Assembly: GCA_946615905.1 (NCBI GenBank)
Contig: CAMOIE010000025.1
Location: forward strand, 1-40,926
Source: an uncultured Treponema sp.
GTDB lineage: Bacteria > Spirochaetota > Spirochaetia > Treponematales > Treponemataceae
Direction: 5' to 3'
Length of the DNA stretch: 40,926 bases
Made by a program: the position numbers and the translations under genes
Shown here: piece after piece, positions 31,674 to 39,700 of the stretch
Layout of the letters: each line of letters opens with the position of its first letter
How positions within the stretch are numbered: position 1 is the first letter of the stretch
Notes under the pieces: generated by a model
Told to the model about the DNA's origin: nothing
Seen by the model: the letters and a program-made list of their open reading frames with translations, nothing else
Databases searched by the model: none

Positions 31674-32587
31674 ATGAAAAACTTTTATGAGAATGTCGAG
31701 AAAATGCCGGAAGGGTATTACAGGTTAAAGACCGAGTACCGCAAGAACCTTGCGGATTTTTACAAGGACGAGTATTTTCAGCAGGAACACGCGACATACT
31801 CGAGCAAGTACGAGGAATGCGAGAAAGTATATTTTGGCAACGAGGCGAAGGAAAAGGATTTTGTTGCCAGAAAAATAAGCAGGTTAGCTATATCTAACGG
31901 GGGGGGCGATTACTTGACATTGGATGCGGCGAAGGCTACGCTCTTGCGGAATTTTCACGGCTCGGCTATGAGGTCACCGGCATAGACTTCAGCATTTGGG
32001 CTGCCAGACACCACAATCCGCAGATTGCGGCCAACGTCATTCAGGGGGACTCGTACAAGGTGATGAAGTCGTTTGCTTCGGAAGGACGAAAATTCGACAT
32101 AATAACGGCGGACAATGTTCTGGAGCATGTTGACGATGCCAGTTTGTTCTTCAAAAGCATTCTTCCTCTGTGCCATGAGCGGACATTGCTTTTCATACGG
32201 GTGCCGAATGATTTTTCTATTGTACAGCAAGAACTCTTCAAAAGGGGCGACATCGACCGCGATTTCTTCGTTGCGGTGAAAACCGGAGAACACAACTATT
32301 ATTTCACAAGGGATTCGCTTTCCGCACTGGGCAAGTCGTGCGGTTTTGCGGAAATCATGGCTTATTCGGATTTTCCGATAGACTTCTTCCTCTTTGACAA
32401 GGACACCAACTATGTCATGAAGGACGGCGTGGGGCACAACTGCTACCTTGCGAAAATCGCAATCGAGAATATGCTTTACGACAATTCAATGCAGAAAGCT
32501 TTTGGGCTTCACAAGGCCTATGCGGATGCGGGTGTTGGGCGCGACATAACGGTCGTGTTTGGAATGGGTGGCGGGTATGAAATCTAA
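31674..32587 (+). pseudogene. SAM-dependent methyltransferase, phase-OFF by G-tract
   Basis: The ATG at 31674 reads 75 codons into a G8 tract (31899-31906) and then stops at the TAG at 31983-31985. In the frame reached with six or nine G the protein continues RLLDIGCGEGYALAEF, the SAM-binding motif I, then DIITADNVLEHVDDAS and a complete class I methyltransferase of 304 residues ending at 32587. The tract lies directly before the SAM motif, so the OFF product is inactive. It probably O-methylates the glyceryl group or the sugar. It follows the GNAT-VOC gene by three bases. As sequenced it is OFF. Confidence 0.82.
31883..31906 (+). repeat. Hairpin plus poly-G tract T7 (G8), OFF state
   Basis: GTTAG-CTATAT-CTAAC (31883-31898) followed by eight G (31899-31906) and CGA. 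Peptide RLAISNGG. This copy is in the middle of an enzyme, not near a 3' end, yet carries the same arms as T4 and T5. Confidence 0.85.
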
Positions 32588-32609
32588 CCTCTGGCATTAT
32601 GATGAGTAT

Positions 32610-32677
32610 TTAACTCGTTGTGTTTTCGCTCAAAATGTGATACAGTAAAAATGGTTGGTAGCGAATAACGAGGTTAA
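32610..32677 (+). promoter_or_regulatory. Inverted-repeat leader with candidate promoter before the FRG gene
   Basis: TTAACTCGTT (32610-32619) pairs with AACGAGGTTAA (32667-32677) with one bulge, and inside it TTCGCT (32625-32630) pairs with AGCGAA (32660-32665). The GAGG ribosome site of the FRG gene lies in the right arm, so translation could be masked. A weak promoter, TTGTGT (32618-32623) with 17 bases to TACAGT (32641-32646), also lies within. Structure is hand-drawn, not computed. Confidence 0.4.
32612..32620 (+). repeat. Left 9-bp direct repeat flanking the FRG cassette
   Basis: AACTCGTTG occurs here and again at 33771-33779, bracketing the AT-rich FRG gene. Such a repeat may be a target duplication or the footprint of a recombinational insertion. 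Nine bases can recur by chance, but the placement at both edges of a compositional island is suggestive. Confidence 0.45.
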
Positions 32678-32682
32678 GAAAA

Positions 32683-33771
32683 GTGATTGCTTATGATGAC
32701 GAAAATTTTCTTTCTTTTGCACTTGATGTAGGTAGAGCTGGAGTGAAACTCCCAACCATCAAACAATGGATTAGAATGACAGAGGAATCTTATTCTGTTT
32801 GTGATATTGGTTTTTCAGGAACTGTTACAGAACCATATAATTTTCAAGGAGTCTTTATTGATTCGGGCAATAATAAATTTGGAATCATGCCCGGACATGA
32901 ATATAGCCCTTTCATTTTTCGTGGGCAAAATAGAGATTTTCCTCATTTTTTACCAAGTGCAAAACGCTTTGATTTTGAAAATATTGACGAGCGGATTCGA
33001 CATTGTATTGAATGGGTGAATAAAAAAGAATTTTTGGAAACTTTCGAATCAACGCCATATTATCATCGGTGCCGGAAATTTCAAGTTGTTAATTGCAAGT
33101 ACGACTTTAACCTTGAGGCGATAGCACAACACTATGAATTTATCTCAAATTATATTGATTTGACACGGGATTTTAATGTTGCTTTATTTTTCGCCTATAC
33201 TTTTTATGATAAACACTCCCAAAGTTATAAACCCGTTGATGATTTTACATTTTATTCACCAACACTTTATGTAAGCAATTTAAAAACTTGGTCTAGTGCA
33301 ACAACAGAAAAATTGAGGGCAATAAGTTTTCAGGCATTGTTGCGTCCTCACGTACAGAAGGCCTTGGCATTGGATATGCAAAATATTGATGAAAAAGAGT
33401 TGAAATTCAAAAAGTATGATTTGCCTAAAAGTCAAGCTTTTGCAAGTGAAGTATTCTATAACTGCAAGCGAGGAAAGATTTATTTTCCAAATGATATAAT
33501 AGGAAAACTGGAACATCGAATAAAGAATGAAAAGATGCTTCGTAATTCTTATTTCTATGAATATTGCAATGCTCATTCTTGTAATTCCGATTTGTTACGA
33601 GAACAACTTCTAAAATCGGATTACAGATTTACGGATGAACCTTTTTGTTTTGATGAAGCAGCTATTCGTTATATGAATAATGAAATAGATAACGGAATTA
33701 TTCCTTTCTTAAATAATAAGTGTGCGTATCGTGGAATAAGTGAAATGGCAAAACCACCTAAGTTTGCCTAA
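32683..33771 (+). CDS. FRG-domain protein (putative defence or toxin cassette)
   Basis: 362 residues. FIFRGQNRDF is the FRG motif that names the family; QHYEFISNYIDLTRDFNVALFFA is its second conserved block. FRG proteins are frequent in defence and toxin-like islands, but their activity is not established. The GTG at 32683, with GAGG at 32671-32673 region upstream, is the only start ahead of the domain. The gene is AT-rich, sits between GC-richer glycan genes, appears to carry its own promoter and is flanked by a nine-base direct repeat. It has no evident glycan role. Confidence 0.75.
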   Translation: MIAYDDENFLSFALDVGRAGVKLPTIKQWIRMTEESYSVCDIGFSGTVTEPYNFQGVFIDSGNNKFGIMPGHEYSPFIFRGQNRDFPHFLPSAKRFDFENIDERIRHCIEWVNKKEFLETFESTPYYHRCRKFQVVNCKYDFNLEAIAQHYEFISNYIDLTRDFNVALFFAYTFYDKHSQSYKPVDDFTFYSPTLYVSNLKTWSSATTEKLRAISFQALLRPHVQKALALDMQNIDEKELKFKKYDLPKSQAFASEVFYNCKRGKIYFPNDIIGKLEHRIKNEKMLRNSYFYEYCNAHSCNSDLLREQLLKSDYRFTDEPFCFDEAAIRYMNNEIDNGIIPFLNNKCAYRGISEMAKPPKFA

Positions 33772-33779
33772 ACTCGTTG
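33771..33779 (+). repeat. Right 9-bp direct repeat flanking the FRG cassette
   Basis: Second copy of AACTCGTTG, beginning at the last base of the FRG stop codon. See the left copy at 32612. The interval between copies is 1150 bases and contains only the FRG gene and its leader. Confidence 0.45.
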
Positions 33780-33817
33780 CAAGAAAAGGCTTAAAATAAT
33801 TATGGAGGATTATCTGT

Positions 33818-34849
33818 ATGTCACACCTTTTTGAAAAAATCAACAACGGTGGTGTCTACGTCATCTGCGAGATGAGCGCGAACCACGGCGGCAGGCTGGA
33901 GAACGCTCTGGAAATCGTCCGCAAGGCAAAGGAAATCGGGGCGGACTGCCTAAAGATTCAGACTTACACAGCCGACACAATCACAATCAATTGCAACAAA
34001 CCAGACTTTGTGATTCACGGTGGACTTTGGGATGGTCGCGTCCTCTACGACCTTTACAAAGAAGCCTTCACCCCTTGGGAATGGCAGCCTAAAATCAAGG
34101 AAGAATGTGATAAAGTCGGAATCGACTTCCTTTCCACCCCTTTCGACAACACCGCCGTGGACTTCCTTGAAGAAATGGGTTGCGACTCCTATAAGATTGC
34201 CTCGTTCGAGCTTGTTGACATCCCGCTTATCGAATACACCGCTAGTAAAGGAAAGCCCATGATTATTTCCTGCGGAATGGGAAGCGAGAAGGAGATTCAA
34301 GAAGCGGTCGATGCCTGCAAGCGGGTAGGGAACGATAAAATCGTTCTTTTGAAGTGCTGCTCGGAATATCCCGCCAACTGGAAGGACATGCATCTTGCAA
34401 ATATCCCAGATATGATTCAAAAATACAATGTGCCAGTCGGACTTTCCGACCACAGCGAGGGAGACCTTGCTGCAATTCTTGCTGTAGGAATGGGGGCTTG
34501 TGTAATCGAAAAGCACATGAAGATGCCCGGAATCGAAAGCGCGGACTCGGGATTCAGCATGAGCTGCGATGACTTTGAAAAGATGATAAAAGACATTCAC
34601 GATGCTGTTGAAATCCGAGGAACGATATATTACGGCCCAAGTCCGCTGGAAAAAGGGAACTGTTCTTTGAGAAGGAGTTTGTTTGCTGTCAAGGATATTA
34701 AGAAAGGCGACAAGTTTACGAGCGAAAATGTGCGGAGTATCCGTCCTGGGACTGGATTAAAGCCCAAGTATTACAAGGAACTATTAAATAAGACTGCAAA
34801 ACGAAATATCGGATATGGCGATAGAATAACTTTGGAAGATTTAGTATAA
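33818..34849 (+). CDS. pseI: Pseudaminic acid synthase PseI (NeuB family)
   Basis: 343 residues. VICEMSANHGGRLENAL, LKIQTYTADT, STPFDNTAVDFLEEMG, SYKIASFELVDIPLI and VGLSDHSEG give the NeuB barrel, with the KIAS-F-E-L form typical of PseI; the last 60 residues are the antifreeze-like SAF domain (RRSLFAVKDIKKGD). It condenses a 6-deoxy-AltdiNAc-type sugar with phosphoenolpyruvate to make pseudaminic acid. GGAGGA at 33802-33807 is the ribosome site. It is the last intact gene of the pse set; FRG insertion separates it from the methyltransferase. Confidence 0.92.
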   Translation: MSHLFEKINNGGVYVICEMSANHGGRLENALEIVRKAKEIGADCLKIQTYTADTITINCNKPDFVIHGGLWDGRVLYDLYKEAFTPWEWQPKIKEECDKVGIDFLSTPFDNTAVDFLEEMGCDSYKIASFELVDIPLIEYTASKGKPMIISCGMGSEKEIQEAVDACKRVGNDKIVLLKCCSEYPANWKDMHLANIPDMIQKYNVPVGLSDHSEGDLAAILAVGMGACVIEKHMKMPGIESADSGFSMSCDDFEKMIKDIHDAVEIRGTIYYGPSPLEKGNCSLRRSLFAVKDIKKGDKFTSENVRSIRPGTGLKPKYYKELLNKTAKRNIGYGDRITLEDLV

Positions 34850-34929
34850 GGAAAAAAGATACGAAGTCTTCTACTCCCTATTTTTTTCATATTCTCAATT
34901 ATATATAACTCCATTGATTTTTAATATAA

Positions 34930-35512
34930 TACAAGCCATTACGACTTTCTGATAGTATAAAAAACATTGCCGATGAGCACACTCTTTTTATAATCGGAAA
35001 TGGCTTTGATTTGTATCACGGAGCAAAGTCAAGTTACCGCCATTTCGCAGATTATTTACAGAAAAATAATGGAAATCGGTTAGAAAAGACATTAGAGAAT
35101 TATCTTATTGCTGATAATTTGTGGGGAGATTTTGAAGTAAACCTTGCAAACTTAGACAGGGAAAAACTTATGGAAAGTGTTGGTGTTATGCTTGATACGG
35201 TTCCAGAAACATTAGACAACTATGATGATAATTTCCGTTATGCCGATTATTGTGCATCAATTGAAATAGCTTGCGAGCCGATTCTTTAATTTCGATTATA
35301 CAGACTTCCTTGAAAATGTGTATGGAATTCCGTCTGAAAGGATTTTTTATGTCCATGGTTGCCGAAAAATAAAAGACGAAAAATTAATTTTAGGTCATGG
35401 AGAAAATCCTAACGATAATTTTGAAACTTGGTACGAAAAAAATAAACATCGTTTCACGGTCCATAATCACAGAGTAGCGGTTTGTTATCATAGCCGCTCC
35501 TACAAATTATGA
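34930..35512 (+). pseudogene. AbiH-like abortive-infection gene, degenerate and deleted
   Basis: One frame (34930-35289) gives LFIIGNGFDLYHGAKSSYRHF, the N terminus of the AbiH family; its likely ATG at 34973 is out of frame by a T-run change, so MSTLF is followed at once by a stop. A second frame (35270-35512) gives FFNFDYTDFLENVYGIP, YVHG and LILGHGENPND, the family's later blocks. About 100 residues between and the C terminus are missing. The second frame runs into the UDP-sugar dehydrogenase sequence near 35478. So this is a remnant of an inserted phage-defence gene. AT-rich. Confidence 0.72.
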
Positions 35513-36494
35513 CTCAAAGAAAAACTTCTTCGACACTTCCGCAGTGGAAGCGGTAATTGACCTTGTAAGAAAAGCGAATCCAAATGCCATGATGGTCATC
35601 AAGTCAACTATTCCTGTAGGCTACACGAAGCGAATCCGAGAAGAGAAGGGGACAAAGAATATTATCTTTAGCCCGGAATTCTTGCGCGAGTCAAAGGCTC
35701 TCTACGATAATCTTTATCCGTCACGAATCATCGTTTCAAATGATCCTGCCGACCCGAACACAGTTGAAGCGTCAAAGATTTTCGCAAAACTCTTACAGGA
35801 AGGTGCGGAAAAAGAGAATATCCAAACCCTCTTTATGGGCTTTACCGAAGCCGAGGCAGTAAAACTTTTCTCAAACACATATCTTGCCCTCCGCGTTTCT
35901 TACTTCAATGAGCTTGACACTTACGCCGAGTGCAAGGGGTTGAACACAAGGCAAATCATTGAAGGCGTTTGTCTTGACCCAAGAATCGGAACTGATTACA
36001 ACAATCCTTCTTTTGGATATGGCGGCTACTGCCTTCCAAAGGACACAAAACAGCTTTTGGCAAACTACGCAGACGTGCCGGAAAATCTGATTCAGGCGAT
36101 TGTGGAATCAAACAGAACAAGGAAAGATTTTGTCGCTGATCAAGTTTTAAAGATGTCGGGCTATTATTCATATAGCGATGAGAATGACTATGACGCATCC
36201 ACCGAAAAGAAAGTAACTATCGGAATATACCGCCTCACGATGAAAGCTAATTCCGACAACTTCCGCCAGTCCGCAATTCAAGGAATCATGAAGCGAATCA
36301 AAGCAAATGGTGCTGAGTGCATAATCTACGAGCCAACTCTTGAAGATGGCTCAACGTTCTTTGGTTCGCTTGTTGTGAATGATTTGAAAAATTTTGCGGA
36401 GCAATCGCAAGTCATTGTCGCAAACCGTTACAGTTTAGACTTGGACAAATGGAAGAGCAAGGTATATACGAAAGACCTTTTTGGGATGAACTAG
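35478..36494 (+). pseudogene. ugd: UDP-sugar 6-dehydrogenase (Ugd-like), 5' truncated
   Basis: The open frame starts abruptly at [19 protein letters not shown], which in intact enzymes lies about 80-90 residues in; the NAD-binding Rossmann start (GxGYVG) is absent. What follows is normal: [48 protein letters not shown] with the usual region of the catalytic block, [20 protein letters not shown] with the active-site Cys, and a C-terminal domain to LFGMN. Left neighbour is the AbiH remnant, which replaced the 5' end. A GTG at 35544 could start a 316-residue product, but without NAD binding it should be inactive. Confidence 0.8.
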
Positions 36495-36713
36495 GTTTCA
36501 AACCTTGCAAAGTCTCAATCATAAAATGATTTAAAAGTTTAAGTTACACGATATGAAAAAAACAAGAATTAAAAAAGAAAACAAATCTGACAGAAGGTTC
36601 TTTTCTAGGGACTGATTTTGTTGACATATATTTTACAGTGGACCTTTGTGGAATTACGAAAGATATTGCTGATTTTGATTTATACAACCAACTGATTAAA
36701 GCAAAATATAAAA
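36495..36713 (+). other. Gap with a short coding remnant before the primase gene
   Basis: No intact gene. From 36557 to 36723 one frame is open without an ATG and encodes LTEGSFLGTDFVDIYFTVDL and QLIKAKYKND; it looks like a real protein fragment but I cannot name it. A six-base A/T hairpin (AATCAT-AAA-ATGATT, 36517-36531) follows the dehydrogenase. The transition to AT-rich DNA occurs here, marking the edge of the right-hand island. Confidence 0.35.
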
Positions 36714-37733
36714 ATGATTCTTAATGTTTGTGAATTACTTAAAAAACAAATTTCTGTTTGCTCTAATATAAAATCAACCAAAACTTTCAATATTTCATTA
36801 GAAGAGGCTCTTACTGAAATTAAATCTGATACCAATAAAGACAGTATTTTAAAATTACGAAACGATATTGAGAATAAGGCAAAATACAAAGAAAGCCTAA
36901 AAGCATTTTTGTTTACTGGAACTTTTTCAAAAAGAAAAACAGATGCAATAATTCAATATTCCCAATTGTGTGTTTTAGATTTCGATGATTTATCAACTAA
37001 TGAATGTATGAATTCATTGATATCATATTTAGAAACTTGCCCTTACGTTTTTGCTTATTGGAAATCACCTAGTGGTCAAGGAATAAAAGGACTTATTTTT
37101 TTTGATTTTTCTAATATTCCTAATTTTTTATCTAATTTATCTCAGTATCATAAACAAGGGTTTAAGCAATTTAATGACTTTTTTTGCAAAACATATTTAG
37201 GCTATAACATAGAACTCGATCCATCTGGCAAAGATATTCCAAGATTATGTCTTACTTCATATGATCCAGCCATAAAAATTAAGGACACAGTTGAGGCTTT
37301 TGAAGTTAGACCAGTTGTTTTATTTACAAAAACACAACAATCAATTAAAAGCAAAAAATTAAAAGCCATTAAAGATAAAAAAATAAAAATCCAAGATGAA
37401 TCTTTGGTAAAGAATATTAGTAGACCTAAGAATAATTTAGCACGAAGAGAGTTGAATTCAATATTAAAATTCTTGAAAAAAAGAAATTTATCAATTACTG
37501 AAAACTATCAGTCTTGGTATAAAGTAGGGCAATCTATTGCTAATACTTTCTCTTATTCTATCGGAAAAGATTATTATTTACGATTATGCCGCTTGGATGG
37601 AAATAAACATGATGAAGAAAAAAGTAAAGAAAAACTTATTCAATGTTATGTAAATACATTTCAAGAAGTAGAAAATCCATTGAGCTTTGAAACAATAAAA
37701 TATTGTGCAAGAGAAAAAGGTTGGAAAAAATAA
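36714..37733 (+). CDS. AEP-superfamily primase-like protein (BT4734/VirE_N plus PriCT-2 domains)
   Basis: 339 residues. The N-terminal 200 residues match the BT4734/VirE_N branch of archaeo-eukaryotic primases: CVLDFDD (D89, D91) for metal, SPSGQGIKG (S120-G126) and ELDPSGKDIPRLCLTSYDP (D169 onwards) as third motif. Residues about 245-335 (LKKRNLSITENYQSWYKVGQ core NYQSWYKVGQS) look like a PriCT-2 domain. It has the residues expected of an active primase-polymerase. The gene is AT-rich, has no helicase neighbour, and directly precedes a folded RNA and a reverse transcriptase. A known DRT class has RT fused to a primase-like domain; here they are separate genes. Confidence 0.72.
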   Translation: MILNVCELLKKQISVCSNIKSTKTFNISLEEALTEIKSDTNKDSILKLRNDIENKAKYKESLKAFLFTGTFSKRKTDAIIQYSQLCVLDFDDLSTNECMNSLISYLETCPYVFAYWKSPSGQGIKGLIFFDFSNIPNFLSNLSQYHKQGFKQFNDFFCKTYLGYNIELDPSGKDIPRLCLTSYDPAIKIKDTVEAFEVRPVVLFTKTQQSIKSKKLKAIKDKKIKIQDESLVKNISRPKNNLARRELNSILKFLKKRNLSITENYQSWYKVGQSIANTFSYSIGKDYYLRLCRLDGNKHDEEKSKEKLIQCYVNTFQEVENPLSFETIKYCAREKGWKK

Positions 37734-37947
37734 GGAAAAGGGAAATAAAGCAGTAAAGATTACTAAAGCTTTGAAATAAAAGTTTTAGTAATAAGTATTA
37801 AACAGTAAAAGAAGTTCCAGAATTATCTACCATAGATAATTCCTGCTAAAATTATATGTAAATATAATTTATGTAGACTAACTGTTTTGTTGAAAATGGA
37901 AAAATTCGTCATCTAATCATTTCTGCTGCTTTATTTCCTAATTCCTT
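37732..37947 (+). ncRNA. Structured RNA between the primase and reverse-transcriptase genes
   Basis: The 227-base gap folds by eye as a closed domain. GGAAATAAAGCAG (37741-37753) pairs perfectly with CTGCTTTATTTCC (37926-37938), extended outward by AAGGAA (37732-37737) with TTCCTT (37942-37947). Inside are three hairpins: a 14-pair stem (37759-37772 with 37779-37792, one G-U), a perfect ten-pair stem (37820-37829 with 37833-37842, CCA loop) and a nine-pair stem (37849-37857 with 37862-37870, GTAA loop). The outer arm ends in a T-run. Defence-associated RTs and retrons use such upstream RNAs as template or scaffold. No reading frame fits here. Confidence 0.7.
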
Positions 37948-37960
37948 TTTTATATACAGT

Positions 37961-39700
37961 ATGAAAAAACAGTTGCTTTTTTTTTCGAATGAAAAATTAA
38001 TTTCTCAATTAATTAATCTGCGTGTAAAAGAAGCAAAAAAAAATCATGATAACTTGATTTCTGGAAGTTATGCCAATTCTAAATCAGAGATAAAAAAAGG
38101 AAACGTAATTTATTCTTTAATGCCTGCAAGAAACACGTGGGTAAAGTTAGGTCAACAAAGAAGAACTAATACGCCTATATTAAATTCAGTTAATGCAAAT
38201 AAAATCAGACTTAGGTATACAATTGAGAGGGATAAAAAATTAAAAAGAAAGCCTGAATATTATAAAAAATTGATTCAATATATAAAACAGTTAAGAAAAA
38301 GAGTTTTCAATTATCAGGAATTCAAGTTGGCCGAACCTATTGTGATTCCAATTTTAAAATCAGAAAAAGAGGGAACTTTACGTCCTTTATGTTCATATAC
38401 TGTTGATGATAACATTATCCTAAAAGAGATAAACTCATATTTAACGAGAAAATTTGATGTTTTGTTTTATGATTGTTCTTATGCATTCCGGGCAAAAAAT
38501 AAGAATAATGAAATACCAACCCATCACGATACAATAACCCAAATTTTACAATATCGTAAACTTCATCAGAATGAAACGATCTATGTAGCTGAATGTGATT
38601 TACAGAAGTTTTTTGACACGATTAATCATGATATCATCAAGCAAAGTTTTTACTCAGCTATAAATGACAGCAGGGCACACATACCACCGCGATTTAAAAC
38701 TATTTTAACCAAAGTATTAGATGAATATTTGGACAGCTATAATTTCAGAAAAAATGTTTTGGGTTATCAGAATGACGAAAAATTTAAAAAAAGATATGGT
38801 AACAAATATTTTAAATGGATTAAAGATGAAATTTTAAGAAATGAATATGGAAAAAATTTTGAATCTGTAGAATTAGGAATACCGCAAGGAGGACCACTTT
38901 CTGGGCTAATTGCAAATCTTGTTCAAAATAAAGTTGATGAAGCTATAGTAAGTTTAAAAGATCCAGATTTACTATATTTACGCTATTGTGATGATATGAT
39001 TATGCTACATACAAATCTTGATAAACTTAATAAAGCATTTAAATTATATCAACAAAAAATTCATGAAAACAAATTGTTTATACATGAACCTATTGATTTA
39101 AATAATAGTTGGTATACAAAAAAAATATATTCAGTAAAATCAAAAAATCCATATCGCTGGGGTGCTGCAGATAGAAAATTTATTCCATGGATTTCTTTTG
39201 TAGGATATCAGATAAACTTCAATGGGGAAGTCCGAATAAGAAAATCGTCGATAAAAAAAGAGCAATCAAAACAGTATAAAATTGTTTTGGATGTTATAAA
39301 TTCAATAAAAAAGTATGGTATTAATAAAACTGTCCCAGAAATTAAAGAATCTGTTCAAAAAAGGTTAGTTGGTATGTCAGTTGGTAGAATTACGTTATAT
39401 GATATGAACATGAATTCCACTTTATGTTGGTCTTATGGTTTTAAAAATCTAGAGAAAAATAAATATTCATTGCAACAAATGCGACAACTTGATAAATCAA
39501 GAAAACAAGCTTATGGAGTTCTCTGTAAATACTTAAATACTCTTCCTGTAAATGATAATAAAATAGAAAAAAAAGAATGTCTCCCTCCAAAGCAAATTAT
39601 TTATTCTGGCAAACCTTTTAGTTATTATTATTGGTTAGAAAATAAAAAGGAAACTGAAAAAAATGAAAAAGATAGAGAAAGAATACATTCTGAAATATGA
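37961..39700 (+). CDS. Reverse transcriptase of an unassigned (defence-type) group
   Basis: 579 residues. RT motifs in order: TLRPLCSYTVDDNIILKEI, CSYAFR, AECDLQKFFDTINHDII with the first metal Asp (about D213), GIPQGGPLSGLIANLV (from about 305) and YLRYCDDMIML (Y342-C-D344-D345), then FVGYQINFNGEVRIRKSS. It lacks the group II intron HNH/maturase tail, the retron NAxxH and VTG signs, and the SQ motif of diversity-generating elements. The 230-residue C-terminal extension is unrecognised. This fits the UG/DRT or Abi-like RTs. There is no clear ribosome site, and the RNA fold ends 13 bases upstream. Subgroup not assignable by eye. Confidence 0.8.
   Translation: MKKQLLFFSNEKLISQLINLRVKEAKKNHDNLISGSYANSKSEIKKGNVIYSLMPARNTWVKLGQQRRTNTPILNSVNANKIRLRYTIERDKKLKRKPEYYKKLIQYIKQLRKRVFNYQEFKLAEPIVIPILKSEKEGTLRPLCSYTVDDNIILKEINSYLTRKFDVLFYDCSYAFRAKNKNNEIPTHHDTITQILQYRKLHQNETIYVAECDLQKFFDTINHDIIKQSFYSAINDSRAHIPPRFKTILTKVLDEYLDSYNFRKNVLGYQNDEKFKKRYGNKYFKWIKDEILRNEYGKNFESVELGIPQGGPLSGLIANLVQNKVDEAIVSLKDPDLLYLRYCDDMIMLHTNLDKLNKAFKLYQQKIHENKLFIHEPIDLNNSWYTKKIYSVKSKNPYRWGAADRKFIPWISFVGYQINFNGEVRIRKSSIKKEQSKQYKIVLDVINSIKKYGINKTVPEIKESVQKRLVGMSVGRITLYDMNMNSTLCWSYGFKNLEKNKYSLQQMRQLDKSRKQAYGVLCKYLNTLPVNDNKIEKKECLPPKQIIYSGKPFSYYYWLENKKETEKNEKDRERIHSEI

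Noticed and set aside
24927..32689. Shared 12-mer GAAAAGTGATTG at 24927 and 32678 as a cassette-end signature
   Set aside because: It occurs at the end of one cassette and at the start of another, in AT-rich DNA, with a similar string also at the wbuX start (8707). Position is inconsistent, so chance is likely.
34850..34929. Terminator after pseI
   Set aside because: GAAGTCTTC followed later by a T-run is only a minimal palindrome; stem too short and distance to the T-run too large to support a call.
37961..39700. Diversity-generating retroelement, group II intron or retron
   Set aside because: No template/variable repeat pair was noticed, and the RT lacks the DGR SQ motif, the intron maturase/HNH part and the retron NAxxH and VTG motifs. 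The structured upstream RNA is not msr/msd-like in an obvious way.
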